Positions 1 through 10,229 of a stretch of DNA of 64,000 bases are shown here, piece after piece. This DNA is from Takakia lepidozioides. Its lineage: Eukaryota; Streptophyta; Takakiopsida; Takakiales; Takakiaceae. The notes under the pieces were generated by a model. It had not been told where the DNA came from. It saw only the letters and a program-made list of their open reading frames with translations, and ran no database searches. Location of the stretch: positions 17,670,001 to 17,734,000 of the forward strand of contig CM060734.1 of assembly GCA_030704615.1 (NCBI GenBank), read 5' to 3'. Positions within the stretch are counted from its first letter, which is position 1, and every line of letters starts with the position of its first letter. A program made the position numbers and the translations under genes.

Positions 1-14
1 CCTTTGAGCGCGCC

Positions 15-538
15 ATGGTGACACCTGGAGTTGTCTTGTTAGACAACCAGGATGGCATTTTCTCTTTGAGTGGACCGGCAGGCAAGAAGTACCGGCCACT
101 GCGGGTCTTGTTGGACTCAGGAGCTCAGCCACTGATGTTGGGCAGAGCTGCTATTGCAGGTTTGGGCCTCATGGAGGCGGATATGGAGCCTTGTCCTTTC
201 CAGATACAGACATCTCTGGGAGGATCAGAGCAGCTCGGGGCATGACACGGCATCAGTTGGCCATTAGACTGCAGCCGGATCATCCTATCGATGGCTCAGT
301 AATGCGAGCCAAGGCCATTGTGACAGACGCGGTCTCTTACGATGTCCTCGTTGGTGGGGCAGTGTTATACCCCATGGGCTTCACCCTGGACTTCTGGGAG
401 GAGTCAGCATTCTACAGGCCTGGATGGCAGTCAGGGGATGGTCGCCGTGCACAGCTCCCTGTGACATTCATTGGGGGTATTGCAGCTGCCCAGCGGGGCA
501 AGATGCCAACACTAGCCTGCCTTCACAGCTGCAGTTAG
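15..538 (+). pseudogene. Retropepsin-like aspartic protease region (frameshifted)
   Basis: Aspartic protease segment of the polyprotein; it would cleave Gag-Pol in the particle. The catalytic triplet Asp-Ser-Gly lies at 114-122 in the context LLDSGAQP, typical of retroelement proteases. Compared with copy 2 (34884 onward), one G is missing near 236, which ends the first frame at 245; the protein continues in a second frame to 538, where an extra base near 517 shifts it again. The region after the protease (VGGAVLYPMGF) matches copy 2 closely. Non-functional as it stands. Confidence 0.75.
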
Positions 539-551
539 TTGGCCTGGAGAG

Positions 552-1870
552 TTGCTGGAAGGCAATGCCCATGCAGAGGATGTGCCACCTCCAGCAGAGC
601 AGGATGACATGCATGGTACGGTGGAGTTGCCTGCCATGGTTGCTCACACTCCATTGTGGGGTACGAGCAAGGATTTGCAGCAAGCTGCTGATAGACGGGT
701 GCAACAAGCTTGGGTAGAAGCTTTTGTACCGTCAGGAGAGGAGGAGAGTGCGGTGATTGCACCAGGGAAACCTCAGTTGTCGCCATTGGACACCACACCT
801 CTTGTGTGGCAGCGGCCGGATGAAGGCATATGCCTTCTGGACTTATTTGGCGGGATCAGCACTGGATTGGCTGCAGTGCTGCAGGCAGGTGTACGAGTTC
901 GACGTTACCTGTATGTGGAGAGGGATGAGACTGCACGACGCGTCTCACTGCGCCATGTTGCTCAGATGCTGCAGCAGTACCCTGAGTTGTTGCCGGTGTC
1001 TGCAGTTCGTGGATATCAGCAGGCCTTGCCAGCAGACATTGCGTTGCTGGGGGCGCAGGATTTGGAGCGGGTTGGCTCCATTGATCTGGTAGTGGCAGGT
1101 TGGCCCTGCCAAGGGCATTCATCAGCCGGGCATGGCAATGGATTGCGAGACTCGAGGACGGGTCTGTTTTGGGAGATGGTGCGGATTTTGCGCCACTTGC
1201 AGCTTCATCAAGCTGTATCTCCAGCATACATCTTGGAGAATGTGCCACTGATGGGTGATTCTCGGGCCAGGGTGATGGCCAGTGTGCATCAAGTCCGGTC
1301 GTGGCTTGGGTCAGCAGTGCTGCTGGATGCAGCTGCAGTGGGATCACGGGCTCATCGTCCACGGCTATGGTGGACTAACTTGATGCCACCCGCACTGCTC
1401 AAGCGTGCATTTGATGGGGTGCAGCGGCCAGCACACCTCATAGTGGGAGCATTTTGGACACAGGGAGGCAGTCTCAACGTGTGAGACACGATGACCGTTC
1501 GCCTTTGGCAGTGGTCAACAGGGTGGGTCAACCACGAGCAGCATTACCTACACTGCTCAGCTTCCCAGGATCCCATGCTTTTCGGGATGGTGGACCTGGC
1601 CTCCTGTGGGATGCTCAGTTGCAGCAGTTAGTGGAGCCTAATGCCGACGAGCGAGAGCGGGCTATGGGGTTTTCCACTGGGACCACGGCGGTGCCTTCTC
1701 TTTCTGAGGCATCACGGCGTCAGGTGTTGGGGCAAGCAATGGATCTCAATTGCTTGACCTGGATTATCAGCTTGGCTATGGCTGAGCAACGTAGAGTGCG
1801 GAGTGCACTCCCTTCATGGTCTCTCTGCCTACCGAGACGGTACAGGCAGCGAGTGGGGGCGAGCCGGTGA
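552..1870 (+). pseudogene. DNMT3-like C5-cytosine DNA methyltransferase domain of a retrotransposon
   Basis: Cytosine-5 DNA methyltransferase embedded between protease and RT. Motif I is DLFGGISTGL (from 840), the GIxTG form used by the DNMT3/DRM group rather than the bacterial GxGG form. Motif IV is GWPCQ, with catalytic Cys at 1107-1109. Motif VI is ENV at 1236-1244. The motif VIII region is AHRPRLWW, like the AHRARYFW of DNMT3. Motif X (RRQVLGQA) follows an ERERAMGF segment that resembles ERVFGF of DNMT3. A frameshift near 1450 splits motif X from the catalytic part, compared with copy 2 where the frame stays open. The key catalytic residues are kept here, including the Arg lost in copy 2. 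The family would methylate CpG or other cytosines; specificity cannot be read from sequence. Confidence 0.88.
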
Positions 1871-2219
1871 GGACCACGGGGTGTAGACATCCATGGCACA
1901 CGTGGGAGGTGCTCGAGGTTCAGAGGGAGTTGGCAGCCAAGGCAGCTGTGATGGATGTTCTCGGGATGAGGAGGTTCTCAATGATGAGATGATGGGGCAG
2001 GATGAGGCCTTGTCATTGACTGAGCAGGAAGGGAGTACTGCTCAAGAGGTTGCAGCATAGCAACCACGGGACGCGTCCTCTACCTCTAAGCCCACTGGAC
2101 TTAAGGTTGCAGTTACGGAGGACAATTGGGAGCCTGACATTGGACCCATTGTCACCGGAGGAGAGAGACGACGTATACGGCGGTTCCTGAGGGCTTACAG
2201 GAATTGCTTTGCCTTCAGT
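1871..2219 (+). pseudogene. Decayed linker between methyltransferase and RT
   Basis: No open frame crosses this stretch, yet its first 70 bases align with copy 2 up to base 36813, so it is the continuation of the polyprotein after the MTase. The segment 2140-2219 leads directly into RT and probably encoded the RT N-terminal extension. Several stops in all forward frames. No recognisable domain. Confidence 0.5.
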
Positions 2220-4502
2220 TTGAAGGACTTGGGAGCACTGAAGGGTCAAGAGATCCGTATTGAGTTGGCCACTGACACGCCAATCTTTCGGAGACCCTAT
2301 AGATACAGTGACATGGAGAGGTCTTTGATTCAGATGAGGACTCAAGATCTCTGGGAGGCAGGTTTGGTGGAGCTCTCTGGTGGAGAGTATGCTTCAGCCA
2401 CAGTGATGCCAGCCAAGAAGGATGTCTATGGCAATTGGACGGAGAGACGTATGTGCGGTGATTACCGGCCTGTAAATCGTCAGACCAAGTCCGATAGGTA
2501 TGCCATGCCGACACCAGAGGAGATCTTTGATGCCATTGGGCATTCCAAGGTCTTTAGCACGTTGGATTTACGATCCGGATATCACCAGTTGCCGATCAAG
2601 GAGGCGGATAAGCAAAAGACGGCATTCTGGGGGATCAATGAGCACGGGAAGGATTGCCTATACCAGTGGCGGTTCTTACCATTTGGGCTTAAAAACGCTC
2701 CCGCTGAGTTTCAAAGAGTCATGGACAGGATTCTAGCAGGGGTGGAGTTTGCTCGGTGCTACATAGATGACATCATCATCTTTAGTGCTACGGTGGAGGA
2801 GCATGAGAGACACCTTCAGGGGGTATTTGAGCGCTTGAGGACGCACGGATTGAAGTTACATCCGGGCAAGTGCAAGTTTTTCCACAACCAGATTGAGTAT
2901 CTGGGTCACATGATATATCCTGGAGGATTGGGGGTACAGCAGACTAAGGTAGAGTCCATTGCACAGGTTCCACGCCCCACGGATGTGAGCCGAGTTCGAG
3001 CTTTCATGGGGTTAGCAAACTATTACAGACGGTTTGTTAAGGGATTTAGTGCCATTGCAAAGGCTCTAACCAAGCTGACCAAGGTGGACCAGGAGTGGCA
3101 GTGGGAAGATGAGCAAGAACAAGCTTTTCAAGAGCTCAAGGCGAGGTTGACCTCGGCGCCCATCTTGAGACGACCTATCAGGGGGCGTCCTTTTCAGCTG
3201 CATACAGATTGGAGCATGCTGGGGCTTGGAGCGGTGCTCACACAGGTGGATGATGAGGGAAGAGAGTTCGTAGTGGCTTATGCTAGCCGCTCGAACAATG
3301 CTGCAGAGTCTAAGTATAGCTCATATGAGGGAGAATGCTTAGCTGCAGTGTGGGCCGTGGCACACTTCAGGTGCTATCTATACGGCAATCTCTTCACCCT
3401 TGTCACGGATCACCAACCACTCAAGTGGTTGATGGAGTCAGACAAGCTTACGGGGAAGCTTGCACGGTGGGCACTCATCCTTCAAGAGTATGACTTTCAG
3501 GTGGTGCATCGACCGGGTTTGGTCAATCGCAATGCAGATGGGTTGAGTCGCAATCCATGCACGAGCCAACAGGATGACACTGGAGCTCGGTGGCATGGTG
3601 AGACGGACGAGGAGATGGTGCCCGGATGGCATGCATCTGCATTTCTGTGTATCTTGGCAGCGGAAGGCCAGGTTGGACCTGCAACAGGGATGACTGTAGA
3701 TCAAGTGTCTGAGGACCCTGAGGCCAGCAATGAGCAAGGTGGCGCCAAAGATATACATGAGGATTCAGTTGTGTTGGACTACCTCCGCACTGGAGACACG
3801 GCAGCCACTGTGACTGCCAAGGAGAGGGATCGGATCCTACAACGAGCCAAGAGGTTCAGGTGGGAGGGGACACACCTGCTCCGAGTGTGGGAGGATGGTC
3901 GAGTGAGGATTGTGCCTCACCCAACACAGCGGGCACGGTTAGTGCGGCATGCCCATGAGGAGTTGGGGCATTTTGGGGTGCGACGCACTCATAGTCTACT
4001 GCAGGGGCAGTATTGGTGGCGTGGTATGCACACAGAGGTGCAACAATTTGTGGCTAGGTGCATGGTGTGTGACAGGGTGCGTGCTTCATTCAACGCCCCT
4101 ACTCCACAATTGCACCCTCTTCCGATCATGGGATTGGGCTACAGGTGGAGTCTTGACTTCGCAGGGCCGTTGCCACTGACCATGCGCCACAACAAGTACG
4201 TGTTGGTGATGGTGGAGCACTTCTCCAAGTGGATTGAATTGGTTCCATTGCCTGATAAGGCTAGTGAGGGAGCTGCGTATGCATTCCTGGATTGTGTGCT
4301 TAGCCGATTCGGTGCTCCAGCTGAGGTACTCACGGACCAAGGGAGAGAGTTCTTGGGGGAGTTTCAGGCTTTGTGTGACAAGGCCTTGATAGACCACCGC
4401 ACCACTTCTCGGGATCATCCTAAGGCCGATGGCTTGGCAGAGAGAGTTGTTCAGACAGTAAAGAGGGGTTTGCGCAAGTATGGCTTGCAGAGGGACACCT
4501 AG
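2220..4502 (+). pseudogene. Ty3/gypsy reverse transcriptase, RNase H and integrase (pol)
   Basis: An open stretch of about 760 codons without a natural ATG start, so part of a longer polyprotein. [36 protein letters not shown] and the active site YIDD at 2760-2771. RNase H: HTDWS near 3205 (Trp replaces the usual Ala; the Asp is kept), YEGECLAAVWA and TDHQPLKWL. Integrase: HHCC zinc finger (HEELGHFG to CMVCDR, about 3952-4075), then the core with DFAGP, LTDQGREF and the Glu in DGLAERV, giving the D,D35E triad. The frame ends at a TAG at 4500-4502 because of a one-base shift; the sequence continues in the next frame with GDWDLQLPWLAMGY. It lies downstream of the MTase in the same element. Confidence 0.92.
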
Positions 4503-5194
4503 GAGATTGGGACCTTCAGTTACCCTGGTTAGCCATGGGCTACAGGTTCAGCAAGCAAGCATCACTTGCCTCCTTCTCACCATACTTTCTTCTCTTTGGC
4601 CGAGAGCCGGATTTGCCTACATCCATTCGCAGAGAAGCTGCTACAATTCTTAACCTTGACGATCCGGACGTGTGGGCACGTGCATGTGAGCAGCGTGCAA
4701 AGTTGTTCAAGAGAGTCATGCCCATGGCTTTCGAGAACCTTGCCATTGCACAACACCGTGATACGTTGAGGTATGCTACCATACGTGGTGGGGGCTATCG
4801 TCCTGGGGTTCGGAGATTCAACCCTGGTGACTATGTCTATCTGCAGCAGACTGCCCCTACGACCCTGGATGTGACTGCAGGACGTGTTATTTTGAGGGTT
4901 CGAGAGGTCTTGCCTTCAGGCGTCTTGGTCTTGGAGGGTCGGGATGGCATAACTTGGAAGGACCATGTGCGTAATTGTGCGCCATGTCACCTTCCGAATG
5001 TCGATGGCAGGATTGACCCCAACCTGGCAGTGGTATCTGCAGGTTTGAGGTGCATGTTGTGTGGGTCTGCTAAAGGGGCAGCCACCATGCTGGTGTGTGA
5101 TCGATGCTCTAGAGGTTGGCATATGGGATGCTTGACTCCACCTCTTGAGATGGTTCCAGATGGGGATTGGTTATGTCCACATTGCATTGGATAG
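4503..5194 (+). pseudogene. Integrase C-terminal part ending in a PHD finger
   Basis: Continuation of integrase after the frameshift: SPYFLLFGREP is the conserved tail of the gypsy integrase core, followed by a small beta-rich domain (RFNPGDYVYL). The last 49 codons, 5045-5191, encode a PHD finger with spacing C-x2-C-x11-C-x2-C-x4-H-x2-C-x14-C-x2-C and the hallmark Trp two residues before the seventh Cys (DWLC). PHD fingers bind histone H3 tails. It occupies the position where chromoviruses carry a chromodomain, so an integration-targeting role is the natural inference. The ATG at 4535 is internal, not a true start. The finger itself is unbroken. Confidence 0.88.
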
Positions 5195-5577
5195 TGGGAG
5201 TGGATATAACCATGGAAGGCTAACAAGAAACGCAAGGCCCAGCTACTAGGAGACCTTGAACACACGAGATCCTGGCTCAAGTTCACAGATTGCAAGACGG
5301 CGACTAACGATGGGGCTACTCTTGTACCCGGCCTCTTGGTCTATAGAGTTTGAGTACAATAGGGACAGTGATAGAGGACTTAGTACGGTTGTGGCTATTT
5401 CATCTTGTAGCTATCTGGAGGTAGAGGGACCTATCCACCAGCTAGGGGGGCGATTGTGGCAGACTACTTTATTGTGCATATATGTGTGGTGTGGTTTGGA
5501 CAGCGATGTAGTTGTGTAGCGATATGTATGCGCACGACAACTTCCAAACTTTGCCAACACGTTCCAGACACCCTCTC
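5195..5577 (+). other. Non-coding tail of MTase element, possible PPT and LTR start
   Basis: No gene is seen. The stretch follows the PHD stop codon and should hold the 3' untranslated region of the element. A purine-rich run at 5444-5452 is a candidate polypurine tract. TGTGGCAGAC just after it could begin an LTR, but no matching copy is present to confirm this. Confidence 0.3.
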
Positions 5578-5930
5578 ACAGGTCCCGGACTAATATCAGA
5601 TCAATCGAAAATTCATTCGATGGCTCAACGGATGGTTGGCCATCGAAATGATTTTGGTTCGCTTTGAGACTTGGCCACTATGTTCAATGTGCCATGTAAG
5701 AGGCCCCAGAGTAATATGAGATCAATCGAAATTCGTTCAATGGGCCAACGGATGGTTGCCCATCCAAATGATTTTCGTTCGCTTTCAAACCTTGGCCAGT
5801 GTGTTCAATGTACCCTCTGATACGTCCCAGTGTAATACGAGACCAATCGAAAATCGTTCCATTGTCCAATGAGGCGTTCACTTGTCATCTGGTTTTTGTT
5901 CAATGCGAAAAAAGAAATCCTGCAATGCGT
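5578..5930. repeat. Tandem repeat, about 120-bp unit, nearly 3 copies
   Basis: Units start near 5579, 5699 and 5820 with the shared core (A/T)GTAAT(A/C)(T/C)GAGA(T/C)CAATCG, followed by CAACGGATGGTTG in the first two and CTTGGCCA..GTGTTCAATGT at the unit ends. Copies differ by substitutions and small indels. The repeat contains a small inverted motif (ATCGAA..TTCGAT). It may be the subterminal part of an unidentified DNA transposon. Confidence 0.7.
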
Positions 5931-6039
5931 GCACGGCTATTGCACCCATTGAACGGTTGTGGTTGAAGCCCCTCTTTTGCCCGCACGTGCTTGAACATGT
6001 GCGCGACACATGTACGGAGACACAACAGACGAATAAATC

Positions 6040-6200
6040 ATTTGCCTCCATGGAGGTAGTATGTAACTATTCTCATGCAGATAGTTTCAGCTTGGTTTTG
6101 CAACTACCTTCATGTAGAAAATCCTAAAACTACCTGCATGGAGGTAGTTGTAAATTTCATATGCCAAAAAAATTCGAAGTCCTCGACCATGAAGGTAGTT
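6040..6200. repeat. Cluster of short imperfect palindromes (ACTACC..GGTAGT)
   Basis: Four to five copies or half-copies of a motif built from ACTACCTCCATGGAGGTAGT are seen: near 6046, 6100, 6128-6149 (the fullest, with one mismatched base pair) and 6189. Spacing is irregular, 25-60 bp. The stretch 5931-6321 has no gene otherwise. Confidence 0.6.
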
Positions 6201-6321
6201 TGCTCCTATATTAATGAGACGGCGGGCCCCATCGTGACCAGCCTTACGACGAGAAGGCCACACAAATTCTGAGCCCTTCCATGGCACCTACTTTTGGCGC
6301 GAACTTCTTGGTCCAAACCAG

Positions 6322-7131
6322 TGTTGGTATGGTATCAGGGTTTCGCCGGGTATTAACCCAGGTCTCTCCTAACCTAACCTACTGTTCTCTAGCCTGACAC
6401 AGCCTTACACAGTCCGACACAGCCCAACACAACCAGTCACAGCCCAACACAGCCAGTCACAGCCCGACACAGTTTGGCACAGCCCATCACAGCATTCACA
6501 GGGAACGGTTTTTAGCGGCAGGGAACGACTGTGTGGGAATGACATTTGCAGAGGGAACGTGCATTCTGTCTGGATGACAGTTAGTTAGTTAGGCAGTTAA
6601 AACAACTTGCAAGTAGAATAGGCAAAGTAGCAACAGGGAGAGACACACTTCTTGGGGATCACAACTTGGTCATCGGGGAGGAGAAGGACGATCTGGAGCT
6701 GAGGGATGGAGAGCACAATGGAGGAGGAGAAACAAACTGTTGATGCTTGATTCATGCAAGCTATAGAGTTGTACTGTAGAGCAGATTAGAGACACCATGG
6801 CTTCGGCCTGATACTTGATAGATATTAATCTGATACATATTTCATGCTCACACTGTGTAGAGAGACCTAAGTGAAGCTGTGGAATGAATGGACAAGTGAT
6901 TGGAACCTGGTAGATTGCTGAAGCAATCTGATACTTAAACATAGACGGTAAGGTAACTTGCTAGTATGAATGTGAGAAGGAATACAAATAGGAAGTACCC
7001 CCATGATACACTAGCTGTAGGTCATGACTGATTGTTCTGAGCGGGCTAAGTGCTTAGAGATGTCCAACTCTTCTATCTTGGAGTTTCCACCTCGGATAGC
7101 GAAGGGATGGGTGAGTAAAAGCCGCTTGACA
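6322..7131 (+). repeat. LTR of Tat/Athila-like family (copy A)
   Basis: Begins TGTTG and ends CTTGACA. Its last 120 bases are nearly identical to the LTR at 9311-10208. It includes a short-period region (ACAGCCCAACACAGCC, 6400-6490), a GGGAACGACTGTGTGG block and GACAGTTAGTTAGTTAGG, all found in the other LTR in the same order. No primer-binding site follows; instead it abuts an inverted internal fragment at 7132. It is therefore a solo LTR or a rearranged remnant. The 5' edge is set by the shared TGTTG. Confidence 0.72.
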
Positions 7132-7928
7132 GTTGCTTGCCTCTGTAAGATCGTCGTGCTCTTCACTCGTAGATCCTCCATTTCTCTAATTCGCTTGATC
7201 CCGGACAAACAAGAAGGCCTTGTTTGGAATAATTGCAGGAAAGCTTGTAATGCGTATAGCATGAAAATGTGATTAGCACAAAATGGAACATGCAAGTGCG
7301 TGTAAGCCTGCGGGGCTTGCAAATAGTGAGTGAGAGAGAAAGTACTTTCGACCTGTCCTTCCTTGCGCCACTGCGTAAGAAGTAGAGCTAGTGTATAGTC
7401 CGTGATATCCGCCATAGCTACAAAACTATAGCTTTGATTGCCCCTCCTGTCGAGACACTGGTTATCCGGAATAACACCTATTCTTCCGCTCATAATCTTC
7501 TTAGTTTCTTGTTCTTGTTTCTTGAATGGAGTCTCTTGCACAAAATTCACGTTGCTGATTGGCCGTTGCCTCATTAGGTAACTTCTCATTTTTACCCCAA
7601 TCTGTTCACATTCCATCTTGGAATGACCACTAGGACTGCATATGTGGCAAAGGTTCCCCTTTGCCGAACGCGTGAAGTGTCCGGTTACCTGTCCTCTTGA
7701 TGCATTAATGGGCTCGTAATAAGATTTGGTTGATGTACCGGGTAGGTACTTTGATGGCCCTGTTTGTCTTCTTGTGTGATGTCGCTCGTTATTGCAGTAC
7801 ATGCAATGCGGAGTGCTTTGCCCCTTAGGCCACGTGTTTGAATTCAAACACTCTCCCGTCTCCTTCTGTCCGAGTGGCATGTATTCTCCGAGTTTGACTT
7901 CCAAACTGTCCTTACACTTACCGGCCAC
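7132..7928 (-). pseudogene. Downstream zinc-knuckle module of Tat/Athila-like element (inverted fragment A)
   Basis: Minus-strand homologue of 17030-17710. It has a CCHC zinc knuckle CHICSPSGHSKMEC (about 7606-7649), a degenerate knuckle CMYC..H upstream, and the helical segment beginning MADITDYTLALLL that is conserved in the plus-strand copy. In this copy the frame is open from the knuckles through the helical segment, showing that both belong to one protein made downstream of integrase. It is cut at 7131 by the LTR in opposite orientation. Function unknown; the CCHC suggests nucleic-acid binding, like a second Gag. Confidence 0.6.
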
Positions 7929-9309
7929 TTTACTGACGTTAACTCGTGTCCATCTGTCACTGCCCTTATGGACTGTGCAATCTGTGTGGGCTGTGTCGCA
8001 TGTGTTGGGCTGTGACAGGATGTGACAGATTGTGGTGGGCTGTGATGGCTATATGAACACATGTGTTCTCTGCTATGGCCATACACATTCGGCTTTATGA
8101 CAAATGCTTGATGCTCCGCTGGTGCTACTGGTGTAGTCTGTGACTGCATCTGTGTTTCAAGATGCAAATCATGCTGCAATGGTCTATCATGGATACCACT
8201 GTATCCCTTCAACTTATTGGCATTGACTCTACCAAGCATCTCTTTGTTAATGGTTTGTTACATAGTTGTGTTGTTATCATACATCTTCTGTATGACATAA
8301 GGTCATTTCCATGGTGATTTAAGCTTAGAAGCTTTAATTTTTTATTTTTTTTTCTGCAACCACAGTACCAAATCACCTATCTTAAAAGTCTTCAATTTAC
8401 CTTCATCAAACTGATCCTTCCTCTTCATCTGAATTTTGGCCATGTTATCTGTTGCATCAACACGTACTTCTTCCACATGATATAGTTCATGTTTCCTTAC
8501 TTTAATTGAATCCTCCAATTCCATTCTCCTCCCCCATTCAGTTCTCATGGTAGGTAATCAGAATTCCACTGGAAGTAAAGCTTCCATGCCATAAACTAAT
8601 TGGAATGGTGTGTACTTGATGGTGACCTTATATGAAGTCCTATATGACCACAAAGCTGTCAACAGCTTTGTATCCCAGTCTGTCCTGTTCGCATTGACTA
8701 GCTTAGCCAAGATAGTGCATAGTATTTTGTTGGTGGCCTCTGCCTGCCCATTGCCCTGTGGGTAATAGGTTGTACTCTTCCTCATGGTGGTACAAGCATC
8801 GTTTAAGAACTCCATCAGGTCCTAGCTTATACAATCTTCCTCCTATCATAGTGTATGGTAATGCCTTGATAGCTATTATTTTCCTCTGCTCCTTCCCATA
8901 ACTGGGTGGGCACTGTCCATGAGTCAAATAATATCTGATTGGCCACTGCCAATCCATCCAGTCATCTGCTCCATGTACTTCTACTGCAAATAAACCTGCA
9001 TCAGGCAGTTGATCGTCTACTGTGGCGGGCTCTCCTGTTGAAAGGCATGACAAGTGATCTGCCACAAGATGCAAACGTCCAGGTTTGTAAACAACTTCGA
9101 ATTCAAATCATGCAGTATAATCAGCCATCTTGCTATCCTTCCACTTATCAAAGGCTTGTTCACCAAATAAATCAGAGATTGATGATCCACATAGAACATA
9201 AACTTCCTTCCCAGCAAATAATGCCTGAACTTCTTGACTGAATAAATCATTGCCAAAGCTTCTCTTTCAGTGCTAACACAGCCCCCAATGCTTCTCCTGA
9301 GGCATCACA
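7929..9309 (-). pseudogene. Inverted pol fragment: RNase H, integrase remnant
   Basis: Reading on the minus strand from 9309: end of RNase H (AMIYSVKKFRHYLLG, VDHQSLIYLVNKP), then the RNase H-integrase linker (DQLPDAGLF..DWQWPIRYYLT) which the plus-strand copy has lost, then integrase with a large deletion. The zinc finger and most of the catalytic core are missing, and the frame resumes at the integrase tail RKSTTYYPQGNGQAEAT (about 8780), the C-terminal domain (QMKRKDQFDEGKLKTFK) and a CHSP-rich tail. Several frameshifts. Its right end at 9309 is the exact start of an LTR, so it was interrupted by the next element. Confidence 0.82.
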
Positions 9310-9310
9310 A

Positions 9311-10208
9311 TGTTGTTAGAGGGCTGCTTGGGACTTAAACGCTTTTACGGGTTCTGTGGGGTACCCTTAATTTTTGCACAGACTTACGGATGGTAGACTG
9401 AGACCAACATGAGCCTTAGGGATGGCAGGCGCAGGCTTTAGGGGGGGATAGACAGCCCGACACAGCCCAACACAGTCTATCACAGCTTCGCACAGCCAGT
9501 TACAGCCCGACATAGCTTTACACAGCCAGTCACAGCTCAACACAGTCACAGCTCGGCACAGCTTGACACAACCTGTCACAGCGTACATGGGGAACAATTA
9601 TCATTAACAGGGAACGACTATGTGGGAACGACATCTGCAGAGGGAACGTGTTACTTCAGGGGTGACAGTTAGTTAGTTAGGTGGTTAGAACAGCTTGCGG
9701 GTAGATTAGGCAGGGTGGCAACAGGAAGGGGATCACTTCTTGAGGAGCGCGACTTGGTCAGGGGAGGAGGAGACGAAACGGAGAGCGGAAACAGTGAAGA
9801 TGAGATAATGACTTGATTGAGGCTTAATTCATGCAAGCTGTAGAATCATACAGTAGGGTAGATTAGGGACACCATGGCATAGGCGTGATACTTGATTAAT
9901 CTTAATCTGATACTTATTCGATATAAACATATTGTGTAGAGAGACATGAGAGAAGCTGTGGAATGAATGCATGACTGATTGGAACTTGGTAGATACTGAA
10001 GCAATCTGATGCTTCAGTATACACAGTAAGATAATTGATAACATGAAGGCAAGAAGGAATACAAATAGGAAGCACAACCATCATTCACTAGCTGTAGGTC
10101 ATGACTGATTGTTCTGAGCGGGCTGAGTGCTTAGAGATATCCAACTCTTCTATCTTGGAGTTTCCACCTCGGATAACGAAGGGATGGGTGAGTAAAAGCC
10201 GCTCGACA
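9311..10208 (+). repeat. 5' LTR of Tat/Athila-like element B
   Basis: Starts TGTTGTTAGAGG directly after an inverted pol fragment and ends CGCTCGACA, followed after two bases by a primer-binding site. It shares its structure with the LTR at 6322-7131: the ACAGCCC-type short repeats (9450-9590), GGGAACGACTATGTGG, GACAGTTAGTTAGTTAGG and a near-identical 120-bp end. Length 898 bp. The matching 3' LTR is not found downstream. Confidence 0.82.
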
Positions 10209-10210
10209 TT

Positions 10211-10229
10211 TGGCGACCATACTGGGGAT
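10211..10229 (+). other. Primer-binding site
   Basis: TGGCGACCATACTGGGGAT two bases after the LTR end. It resembles the TGGCGCCGTTGCCGGGGA-type sites of Tat/Athila elements, complementary to the 3' end of a tRNA. It primes minus-strand DNA synthesis. Confidence 0.72.

Larger units (their letters stand above)
1..5450 (+). mobile_element. Ty3/gypsy retrotransposon with methyltransferase and PHD finger, copy 1
   Basis: Decayed LTR retrotransposon whose 5' part lies outside the window. Reading order seen here is protease, DNMT3-like cytosine methyltransferase, reverse transcriptase, RNase H, integrase and a C-terminal PHD finger. The order protease then RT then integrase defines the Ty3/gypsy superfamily. 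Copy 2 at 32778-36813 supplies gag and an almost unbroken protease-MTase part, and comparison with it places the frameshifts here. The 3' limit is uncertain: a purine run at 5444-5452 (AGGGGGGCG) could be a polypurine tract with a 3' LTR starting near 5455, but no second LTR is available to test this. Confidence 0.88.

Noticed and set aside
552-1870. Host DNMT3 gene or bacterial restriction methyltransferase
   Set aside because: A second copy shows it fused in frame to retroelement protease and Gag, and motif style is eukaryotic DNMT3/DRM.
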